DNA of 64,000 bases from an uncultured Collinsella sp. (GTDB lineage: Bacteria; Actinomycetota; Coriobacteriia; Coriobacteriales; Coriobacteriaceae), in NCBI GenBank assembly GCA_947001705.1, contig CAMQHT010000005.1:1-64000 (forward strand), given 5' to 3'. How positions within the stretch are numbered: position 1 is the stretch's first letter; each line of letters begins with the position of its first letter. Made by a program: the position numbers and the translations under genes. Shown piece by piece: positions 54,771-61,908 of the stretch. The notes under the pieces are model-generated. The model worked only from the letters and a program-made list of their open reading frames with translations. It did not search any database and was not told the DNA's origin.

Positions 54771-55775
54771 TTATCGATTCTCGATGCTGCCGATGTTTTT
54801 GAGCTCGATGGAGATGAGGCCGTTGGGTTCGTTGACGAACTCGATGTACTCGGAGTTCGAGCCCATCTCGGCCGGAAAGCTGATCTCGATGCCCGTGTCG
54901 GTACGAATCTTGTGGTTGCGCACGGCCGCACGCTCGACCTGCTTGCGCTCCACGGGCACACGCTCGGGCACCTTCTCTTCGGTCAGCGCCGCACGTACGC
55001 TCTCCTTGATGACCGGTTCGTCCTCAAAGACCTCATCGACGATATCCCAAGGCGGAAGCTCCTCGTCATCCTCGACCTTCTCGGCAACGGCAGCCTTAAC
55101 CTTAGCGAGCGCTACGGCCGTATTGGCACCGTGCTCCTCGGCGACTTCCTCGACCACACGCGTCACGGTGTCGATGACCTCCTTGCCCGATACGCCCGTG
55201 TCGCACTGCAGCAGACCATCGGGGATAAGCATACGGTCCTCGCCGGCAATCTTGCGCTTCTTGTCCACGTAGCCGATCTCCATGGTACTCGCGCGCACGA
55301 TGGCATAGCTCGGCACCTTTTGCGAGGGGTTCGGCAGAATGGCGTAGTGGCGCGCGATGTCGTTGCGCACCTCTCCCTCCTCGCGGCCCACTTCGTGCAT
55401 AAAAGCCTGCTTGGAGCCCAGCAGCATCACGGCAAACCAGCGGGCATCCTCATCGTCGTCAAAATCGGCCACGAGCACGTCGGTGGACTCGGCTTTCTCG
55501 GCTTTGGTGAGCTCGGAGGAGATAAACTCCGCAATCTGCTGCGACAGGTCCACGAACTCGCGCTCGCCAAAGAAGTAACCCTTGAGCTCGCCGCCAAACG
55601 CAGAGTTCTCGGCAAACGTGGCGCGTTTATTGTCGGCCGAGGTACGTGCGCGGCGCAGATGCGTGGTCACGAAGTTGCGCACGGTGCGGCTCTCGATATC
55701 GAGCTCGCGCTGGCTCATAACGTTGACGGCAGAGTCAAAGTCCAGGATATGCAGAATCGCGTGATTGATTTTCAT
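54771..55775 (-). CDS. NdpA/YejK-type nucleoid-associated protein
   Basis: 334 residues. Matches the 37-kDa nucleoid-associated protein family: N-terminal KINHAILHILDFDSAVNVMS, VNVM..ELDIES, then FFGEREFVDLSQQIAEFI and VADFDDDEDARWFAVMLLG. It probably binds DNA; its function is poorly known. Rich in acidic residues in the middle (VEDDEELPPWD). Start 55775 (MKINHAIL); an ATG 9 nt upstream is an alternative, and neither has a strong site. Monocistronic. Confidence 0.85.
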   Translation of the reverse strand: MKINHAILHILDFDSAVNVMSQRELDIESRTVRNFVTTHLRRARTSADNKRATFAENSAFGGELKGYFFGEREFVDLSQQIAEFISSELTKAEKAESTDVLVADFDDDEDARWFAVMLLGSKQAFMHEVGREEGEVRNDIARHYAILPNPSQKVPSYAIVRASTMEIGYVDKKRKIAGEDRMLIPDGLLQCDTGVSGKEVIDTVTRVVEEVAEEHGANTAVALAKVKAAVAEKVEDDEELPPWDIVDEVFEDEPVIKESVRAALTEEKVPERVPVERKQVERAAVRNHKIRTDTGIEISFPAEMGSNSEYIEFVNEPNGLISIELKNIGSIENR

Positions 55776-55860
55776 ATACGGCATTCCGTTCTAGATCGAT
55801 TTCGGCACGAACCAGTATAGCGGTCGAGCCCTCCCCGAGCGCATCGAAGATTGGTACATC

Positions 55861-55883
55861 GGGGACAGGTTGCTTTGCACCAA
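55861..55883 (+). repeat. REP-like motif, copy 3
   Basis: Plus strand GGGGACAGGTTGCTTTGCAC then CAA; near-identical to 57074-57096. The two copies flank the DUF2974 gene (55887-57047) in direct orientation. Confidence 0.7.
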
Positions 55884-55886
55884 TGG

Positions 55887-57047
55887 CTAGCGCAGGAGCT
55901 CGGACTGCCAAGCCTCGAGCTGTTCTGCCAAACTCTTGCCGGCAGCGGGCATGTCGATCTGGGGTCGTTTGGGCAGCAGTGCGCATTTAAGGATTGCCAC
56001 GATGGTCTGCGAGACAAAGCGTCGCGTATCCTTGTCAAAGCCTTGTGCAGCCTGGAGCATCACGGGCAGGCTCTCGCGCAGATTCCCAGCGATATCCGCA
56101 AACCGCTCAGCACCCGTAGCCTCAAACACGGAGAACAATGCATCTACAAAACGCTCGCGCTCGGCAGGCCCCACTGCAAGCAGCATCTCGCGAATGGAGC
56201 CATCAACGTATCGAGCACCGGCGGACAGGCGCTCACAGTACACGAAGTCGCGACCATCAACCACCCAGCTAAAGGGATTGTGCTGCAGCAGGCTGAACTC
56301 GGTGCTCTCAACGATGGCATAGTCCTCCTGTGTCTCGAACATCATGCCAAAGATCGACGACCGAGGTAGCGTCTTATCGATGCGGCCGGAAAGATCGGCA
56401 AAGGCGTTGCCGTTCAGAAACTCCTCGACGAAGCCAGGACCATCATGGGAATACACCCGTTCGATTCGCTCACGGGCGACATCGGAGCACATCGCCGCAC
56501 CGTACACCGCAAGGTTTCCACCCTTGGAATGACCTCCGCACAAAAGCGGCCCGTCAATCGCATCCGCCGCCTCGTCCACATAGCGCGCCGCGGATTCCTG
56601 GGCCGGCACAGGACACCGGAACGCCATGTTAAAGTCCTCTTTCCAGCCCACAATCGTACTGTCGGTCCCCCGGAAGGAAAGATAGCTAAACCCCGCCGGA
56701 AACCGGAACGCCATGGCTGCAAACTGCTCTGTCGCCACCACATCGCTCACGGCACGATAGCCGCAAACGTGCACGCCACGGTAGCGAGGGCTTGCTGCCA
56801 CGGCCTCCAACAAGGCCCTGCTCCCCTCTGGATCCCACAGGTCGCCAATCATGTCCCAGTAGCACTCGGCACGCAGCAGCTCGCGTACGTCTAGGCCCTG
56901 CCAGTTCGTCAGCTCCGCCATATCACCCGGCAAACGCAAATAGGACAACCACGCAAAGACCAGGCTATCCACCGCGCAGAACGGCCGTTCCTCAAACGGA
57001 TAAAACGCCGTCTGGGCATAGGTCAAAAAATTAGGCGAATCCGACAT
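55887..57047 (-). CDS. DUF2974 (Mbeg1-like) alpha/beta hydrolase
   Basis: 386 residues. The nucleophile elbow LLCGGHSKGGNLAVYGAAM (G-x-S-x-G) and the N-terminal AFYPFEERPFCAVDSLVFAWLSYL match the Mbeg1-like family found in Firmicutes and Coriobacteria. An Asp in VYSHDGPGF may complete the triad. Substrate unknown; lipase-like activity is a guess. GGGAGG lies before the ATG. The gene is flanked by direct copies of the REP-like word 4 nt beyond its stop and 26 nt before its start. Confidence 0.85.
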   Translation of the reverse strand: MSDSPNFLTYAQTAFYPFEERPFCAVDSLVFAWLSYLRLPGDMAELTNWQGLDVRELLRAECYWDMIGDLWDPEGSRALLEAVAASPRYRGVHVCGYRAVSDVVATEQFAAMAFRFPAGFSYLSFRGTDSTIVGWKEDFNMAFRCPVPAQESAARYVDEAADAIDGPLLCGGHSKGGNLAVYGAAMCSDVARERIERVYSHDGPGFVEEFLNGNAFADLSGRIDKTLPRSSIFGMMFETQEDYAIVESTEFSLLQHNPFSWVVDGRDFVYCERLSAGARYVDGSIREMLLAVGPAERERFVDALFSVFEATGAERFADIAGNLRESLPVMLQAAQGFDKDTRRFVSQTIVAILKCALLPKRPQIDMPAAGKSLAEQLEAWQSELLR

Positions 57048-57073
57048 GGCCCTCCCGTCAACTATGGTGCATT

Positions 57074-57096
57074 GGGGTCAGGTTACTTTGCACCAA
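57074..57096 (+). repeat. REP-like motif, copy 4
   Basis: GGGGTCAGGTTACTTTGCAC then CAA, the closest match to the minus-strand copy at 5211-5228 (18 of 18 over the shared part). Confidence 0.75.
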
Positions 57097-57097
57097 A

Positions 57098-57130
57098 AAG
57101 GCGCCCGGGCCGTGTGGGCTCGGACGCCTT
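57098..57130 (-). terminator. Intrinsic terminator of ldh
   Basis: Minus strand AAGGCGTCCGAGCCC...GGCCCGGGCGCCTT followed by TTTGG, 31 nt after the ldh stop. Confidence 0.8.
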
Positions 57131-57161
57131 CATTGTAGCTTTTCGCTTTAGCGAGCTTGAT

Positions 57162-58112
57162 TTAGCAGGAGAAGTCGACGCTGTCGATGATGTCCTTGAG
57201 GGCCTTGGCGGAGGCGGTGAGCTCGTGCTGCTCGTCATCGTTCAGCGGCACGGGGACGCGGCAGACAACGCCGTCGCGGCCAACGACGGTCGGCATGGAG
57301 ATGGCAAGATCGGACAGGCCGTACTCGCCCACCATGAGCGAGGAAACGGGCAGAACGGTCTGCTCGTCACGCATGACGGCAGTGCAGATGCGTTTGACGG
57401 CCATGGCGACGCCATAGTAGGTGGCGTGCTTCTTCTCGATGATGGTGTAGGCGGAGTTCTTGACGTCCTCGGCGATGCGCTTCTCGGCAGCCTCATGCTC
57501 CAGATGACCGTGAAGCTCGCAGAAGGTGTTCAGCGGAACGCCGGCAACCTGAGCGCTGGACCAAGCGACAAACTCGGAATCGCCGTGCTCACCCATGACA
57601 TAAGCCTGGACATCGCGCGGGTCGACCTCGACATGGGCACCAAGCATCTGCTGCAGACGGCCGGTGTCGAGCACGGTACCGGAACCGATGACGTGGCCCT
57701 CGGGCAGGCCGGACATCTTGATGGCGGCGTAGGTCAGAACATCGACCGGGTTGGAGACGATGAGCAGAATGCCGTCGAAGCCGGACTTCTTAATCTCGGG
57801 GATAATGGACTTAAAGATGCTGACGTTCTTGTTGACCAGGTCCAGGCGAGTCTCACCGGGCTTCTGGGCAGCGCCAGCGGTGACGACGATCATGGCGGCG
57901 TCGGCGACATCGGAATAATCGCCGGCGTAGATCTTCATCGGCTCGGCAAACGTCATGCCGTGCGCGATATCCAGGGCCTCACCCTCGGCGCGGTTCTTGT
58001 CCACGTCGATGAGGACCATCTCGGAGAACAGACCACTCTGCATCAGCGCGAACGCCGAAGACGAACCGACGAAACCGCAGCCGACAATAGCGACCTTCTT
58101 CTCGTTAACCAT
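57162..58112 (-). CDS. ldh: L-lactate dehydrogenase
   Basis: 316 residues. Reduces pyruvate to L-lactate with NADH. Rossmann motif VAIVGCGFVGSSSAFAL, Asp of the nucleotide site in MVLIDVDKNRAEGEA, catalytic His in VMGEHGDSEFVAWS, and TRLDLVNKN. The substrate loop has GAAQKPGETRLD, with Gln as in lactate rather than malate dehydrogenases. GGGAG precedes ATG 58112; the longer frame has no site. Highly biased codons suggest strong expression in fermentation. Confidence 0.96.
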   Translation of the reverse strand: MVNEKKVAIVGCGFVGSSSAFALMQSGLFSEMVLIDVDKNRAEGEALDIAHGMTFAEPMKIYAGDYSDVADAAMIVVTAGAAQKPGETRLDLVNKNVSIFKSIIPEIKKSGFDGILLIVSNPVDVLTYAAIKMSGLPEGHVIGSGTVLDTGRLQQMLGAHVEVDPRDVQAYVMGEHGDSEFVAWSSAQVAGVPLNTFCELHGHLEHEAAEKRIAEDVKNSAYTIIEKKHATYYGVAMAVKRICTAVMRDEQTVLPVSSLMVGEYGLSDLAISMPTVVGRDGVVCRVPVPLNDDEQHELTASAKALKDIIDSVDFSC

Positions 58113-58137
58113 TAGAAACTCCCATCTCTCTCCACAA

Positions 58138-58170
58138 GCAAGCCGCCCGGGAACGACCCGAGCGGCTTGC
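58138..58170 (-). terminator. Hairpin between the aminotransferase and ldh
   Basis: GCAAGCCGC...GCGGCTTGC with inner CCGGG/CCCGA pairing (one mismatch). On the minus strand it follows the aminotransferase stop by about 140 nt and leads into the ldh ribosome site, so it may end the former or sit in the ldh leader. Confidence 0.65.
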
Positions 58171-58313
58171 CGTAATCCCAATACATCCAATCGGGACTTT
58201 GATTATGCTCCTATTCGCAGCCAAAAATCGACCGTTTACCGAAATTGTTTGCAGAAATCGTAAAATAACTGCACGAAATCGGTTTCGAGCTATTGACGAG
58301 TCGAAATACCTTT

Positions 58314-59477
58314 CTAATACAGGCCCGCCTCGCGAATGGCCTCGACAGCCAAAGCAATCTGGTCGGGCGGCAAGACCAGCGCCATGCGCACGTGCCCCTC
58401 GCCCGAAGGACCAAAGCTCGCGCCCGGCGTCACCACAACGCCGGCCTTCTCCATGAGCTCCTCGCAAAACGCCATGGAATCGGTGCGACCACCGGGAAGC
58501 TTGGCCCACACAAACATTGAGCCATGCGCGTTGGGACGCTCCCAGCCCAGGCCCTCAAGACCGTCGCACAGGGCATCGCGGCGCTCCTGGTACTTCAGAC
58601 GCTGCGCCTCGACCTCATCGCGCGGACCGTTCAGGCAGGCGATAGCAGCCTTCTGGATCGGGAAGAACATACCAAAGTCGATCTGGCCGCGCAGCTTGGC
58701 AAAGGCAGAGACCACGTCCTCGCGGCCGACCAAAAAGCCGATACGCGCACCGGTAACGTTAAACGACTTGGAAAGCGAGAAGAACTCAACGCCCACCTCG
58801 AGCGCGCCGGGATACTGCAAGAAGCTGCCGCCCGGCTCGCCGTCGAACACGATGTCGGAGTATGCGTTGTCGTGAACGATGAGCAGGTCGTGCTCGCGGG
58901 CGAAAGCGATGACCTCCTCGTAGACCTCGGGCGTGCCCACCGAGCCCACCGGGTTGGCGGGCAGCGACACAATCATGTACTTGGCACGATCGGCCACCTC
59001 GGGATCGATACCCGCCACATAGGGCAGGTAATTGTGCTCCGCCACCAGCGGATAGTACTCGAGCTTGGCATCGGCGATCTTGGCACCCGCCTCAAAGACC
59101 GGGTAGCACGGATCGGGAACCAGGATGGTGTCACCCGGATCGAGCAGGGCCAGGCCCAAATGGCCCACGCCCTCCTGCGTGCCGTTGCACGACTGCACCA
59201 TGGACGGTGTAATGCCCGAAACGCCAAAGCGACGCTCATAGTAATCGCACACGGCTTGTTTGAGTTCGGGCAGGTCGCGCAGGGCATACTTCCACATCTC
59301 GGGATCTTGGGCTGCATGCGTGAGTGCCTCGACCACATGGTCGTACGGCTTAAAGTCGGGCGTGCCCACGCTCATGTTGTAAATAGTCTTGCCCTGAGCC
59401 TTCAGCGCGAGAAGTTCGTTGTTGAGCGAGGCGAAGACCTCCGCGCCAAAGCGGTCGAGACGCTGCGATGCCTGCAT
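58314..59477 (-). CDS. Class I/II aminotransferase (DapL/AlaA-like)
   Basis: 387 residues, PLP fold I. Visible are YNMSVGTPDFKP at the N terminus, VSLPANPVGSVGTPEVYEE (NPxG motif), LIVHDNAYSDIVFDG (Asp and Tyr), the Schiff-base Lys in FFSLSKSFNVTGARIGF and the terminal Arg in EGHVRMALVLP. It resembles LL-diaminopimelate or alanine/aspartate aminotransferases. With dapH in the window, an N-acetyl-DAP aminotransferase role is possible but unproven. AAAGGTGG precedes ATG 59477. Confidence 0.88.
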   Translation of the reverse strand: MQASQRLDRFGAEVFASLNNELLALKAQGKTIYNMSVGTPDFKPYDHVVEALTHAAQDPEMWKYALRDLPELKQAVCDYYERRFGVSGITPSMVQSCNGTQEGVGHLGLALLDPGDTILVPDPCYPVFEAGAKIADAKLEYYPLVAEHNYLPYVAGIDPEVADRAKYMIVSLPANPVGSVGTPEVYEEVIAFAREHDLLIVHDNAYSDIVFDGEPGGSFLQYPGALEVGVEFFSLSKSFNVTGARIGFLVGREDVVSAFAKLRGQIDFGMFFPIQKAAIACLNGPRDEVEAQRLKYQERRDALCDGLEGLGWERPNAHGSMFVWAKLPGGRTDSMAFCEELMEKAGVVVTPGASFGPSGEGHVRMALVLPPDQIALAVEAIREAGLY

Positions 59478-59496
59478 GGTGCCACCTTTCGATATG

Positions 59497-59527
59497 AAAA
59501 ACGCGGCGCTCCGACAAGAGCGCCGCG
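59497..59527 (-). terminator. Intrinsic terminator of nadE
   Basis: CGCGGCGCTC/GAGCGCCGCG with 6-nt loop, then TTTTTC on the minus strand, about 70 nt after the nadE stop and before the aminotransferase start. Confidence 0.88.
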
Positions 59528-59595
59528 CGATACGGGCCATCAGATTGCAAAAGTGTAACGCTTGCAACCCCCGCATTGGTTCAATTTAGCCAACC

Positions 59596-61596
59596 TTAGT
59601 CAATTGCATTAAGCGCGTCGATCTGCGCAAGCCACAGTCGCGAGCTGGCGTCACTCGGCATACGCCAATCGCCGCGCGGACTGAGCGTCACCGAGCCCAC
59701 CTTGGGACCATCGGGCAGGCAGCTGCGCTTAAACTGCTGGGCAAAGAAGCGACGATAGAACGTACGCAGCCACGTGTGAACGGTCTTGGCATCGTAGACG
59801 CCCTCGAAGCTCTTGAGCGCCATGCGGTAGATCTTGCCCGGCTCAAAGCCAAAACGCAGTAGGTAGTAGAGGAAGTAGTCGTGCAGCTCGTACGGGCCCA
59901 CCAAATCCTCGGTCTTCTGCGCAATCTCGCCGTCGCCCGTGGGCGGCAGAAGCTCGGGGGACACCGGCGTATCGAGGATGTCGAGCAGCGTCTCGGCAAT
60001 ACGCCCGCCAAAGACATCAGCCGCATAACGCACCAGATGACGCACAAGCGTCTTGGGCACGCTCGCATTGACGGCATACATGCTCATGTGGTCTCCGTTA
60101 TAGGTAGCCCAGCCGAGCGCCAGCTCCGACAGGTCACCGGTGCCGATGACAAAGCCGCCAGCCTGGTTGGCCAAGTCCATCAGAATCTGCGTACGCTCGC
60201 GGGCTTGGCTGTTCTCGTAAGTCACGTCCTGCACGGCCGGATCGTGCTCAATGTCCTTGAAGTGCTGCTCCACGGCCGCGTGGATCGAAACCTCGCGGAA
60301 GCTCACGCCAAGGTCGCGAACGAGCGACTCGGCATTCGACTTGGTACGATGCGTCGTGCCAAAGCCGGGCATGGACACGGCAGTGATGCCTGTGCGCGGC
60401 AGCCCCAGCGCATCAAAGGCACGCACGGTCACAAGCAGTGCCAACGTGGAGTCCAGGCCGCCCGAAAGACCGATGACAGCCGCCTTGGTACCCGTATGGG
60501 CAAGGCGGGTCTTGAGGCCCGCAGTCTGCAGGTCGAGGATGGTCTCGCAGCGCTCGGCCAGGTCGCCATGGTCGGCCGGCACAAAGGGCGCGCGCGGGAA
60601 AACGCGGTCGATATCGCAGGCATCGCGCAGGACAGGCTCTTCGGCCAACACACCCTCAAACGAAAACTCAACGGTCGTGTCCTCCGGCGCATCGTCCGCG
60701 CGTGTCCACGTCGTCGAGCGGCGGCGCTCGGCAACCAGGCGGTCAAGGTCAACATCGGCGACGGCCATGTCGCAGGTAAGCAGTTTGGTGGCGGCCAGCT
60801 TAGAGCCGTTTTCGTAGATCAGGTTCTCGCCCGCAAAGACCATGTCGGTCGTGGACTCGCCCTCGCTCGCATCGGCGTAGACATAGGCGCAGTACAGGCG
60901 CGCACTCTGATTGGAGATAAGGCTGCGGCGGTAATCCGCCTTGCCGATAATCTCGTCCGAGGCCGACGGGTTGAGAATCACCGTCGCACCGGCAAGCGCC
61001 ATCTCGGTCGAAGGGGGTGCCGGCACCCACAGGTCCTCACAGACTTCAACGCCCAGCACCAGGTCCTCGGCGCCTTCATCACAGCAACGGTAGACAAGCC
61101 CCGAACCCAGCGGGACCGGACCCTGACCGGCAAATTCAACCCACACGGGATCCGCAGGCGCCGGAGCAAACCAACGGCGCTCATAGAACTCGCCATAGTT
61201 GGGCAGATACTTCTTGGCCGTGAGGCCCAAAAGCTCGCCCGCGCAGCACACGGCGGCGCAGTTGTAGATATTCTCGGCAACTGCAACGGGAAGACCGATG
61301 GTAAAGACGACCGGCAACTCACGGGTTTCATCAAGGATGTGCACAAGTGCCGCCTCGCAGGCATGCAGCAGTGTGCGGTTATGGAACAGATCGGCCGCGG
61401 TATAGCCGCACAGATTAAGCTCGGGCAACACCAACGCGCGAATGCCGCGCTCGGCAGCTCTGCGAACAGCTGCCAGCGCAACCTCGGCATTACCCTCGAC
61501 ATCGGCCACGCGAATCTGCGGCGACGCCGCCGCTACACGCAAAAAGCCATCGTTCTTATTAGCCGAAACGCAGCATTGCCTTGTTGATCTGGACAC
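59596..61596 (-). CDS. nadE: Glutamine-dependent NAD synthetase
   Basis: 666 residues with two domains. The N-terminal nitrilase-type glutaminase (about 18-300) has its Glu in ALVLPELNLCGYTA, Lys in AKKYLPNYGEFYE and Cys in LGVEVCEDLWVP. The C-terminal synthetase (about 340-660) has the pyrophosphatase loop VIGLSGGLDSTLALL and GTGDLSELALGW. It amidates nicotinic acid adenine dinucleotide to NAD. GTG start at 61596 with GAAGGGG upstream. Length matches the long bacterial type, as in Mycobacterium. Confidence 0.96.
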   Translation of the reverse strand: MSRSTRQCCVSANKNDGFLRVAAASPQIRVADVEGNAEVALAAVRRAAERGIRALVLPELNLCGYTAADLFHNRTLLHACEAALVHILDETRELPVVFTIGLPVAVAENIYNCAAVCCAGELLGLTAKKYLPNYGEFYERRWFAPAPADPVWVEFAGQGPVPLGSGLVYRCCDEGAEDLVLGVEVCEDLWVPAPPSTEMALAGATVILNPSASDEIIGKADYRRSLISNQSARLYCAYVYADASEGESTTDMVFAGENLIYENGSKLAATKLLTCDMAVADVDLDRLVAERRRSTTWTRADDAPEDTTVEFSFEGVLAEEPVLRDACDIDRVFPRAPFVPADHGDLAERCETILDLQTAGLKTRLAHTGTKAAVIGLSGGLDSTLALLVTVRAFDALGLPRTGITAVSMPGFGTTHRTKSNAESLVRDLGVSFREVSIHAAVEQHFKDIEHDPAVQDVTYENSQARERTQILMDLANQAGGFVIGTGDLSELALGWATYNGDHMSMYAVNASVPKTLVRHLVRYAADVFGGRIAETLLDILDTPVSPELLPPTGDGEIAQKTEDLVGPYELHDYFLYYLLRFGFEPGKIYRMALKSFEGVYDAKTVHTWLRTFYRRFFAQQFKRSCLPDGPKVGSVTLSPRGDWRMPSDASSRLWLAQIDALNAID

Positions 61597-61726
61597 TGGA
61601 GGCCCCTTCTACCCTGAGATTCAGTCTAACGGACGTTCACATATCTCTAACTAGCCAAAGCAACCTCTCAGTTTACTGAGACGCCAACCTGTGCTAAGAG
61701 CATGTATTCCAAAAATATCTTTAATT

Positions 61727-61760
61727 AAAAAAGGAGAAATCGATAATCGACTTCTCCTTT
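61727..61760 (-). terminator. Terminator of the radical SAM-peptide operon
   Basis: AAAGGAGAAgTCGA-TTA-TCGAtTTCTCCTTT (one mismatch) followed by TTTAATT on the minus strand, 25 nt after the peptide stop. It ends the transcript that enters from beyond 64000. Confidence 0.85.
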
Positions 61761-61784
61761 AAGCGAGGCAAGTTAATTCCGAAA

Positions 61785-61895
61785 CTAATGGCAGAATTTA
61801 TCCATGTAGTCCTCAAAGTCGAACACTTCTACCACGACGCCCTCTTCCTGAGACTCTTTCAGTTGCTCCAAGAGATCTTTGTTAATAACGTCCAT
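61785..61895 (-). CDS. 36-residue acidic peptide, candidate RiPP precursor
   Basis: ATG at 61895 has a strong AGAGGAGG, and begins 13 nt after the radical SAM stop. The N-terminal part (MDVINKDLLEQLKESQEEG) looks like a helical, acidic leader. It continues VVVEV and ends FDFEDYMDKFCH, with aromatic residues and a single Cys next to the last residue. Net charge is strongly negative. Size, leader-like start and position beside a B12-type radical SAM enzyme suggest a ribosomal peptide that the enzyme modifies. I know of no matching class. Confidence 0.72.
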   Translation of the reverse strand: MDVINKDLLEQLKESQEEGVVVEVFDFEDYMDKFCH

Positions 61896-61908
61896 GCAGA
61901 AACCTCCT

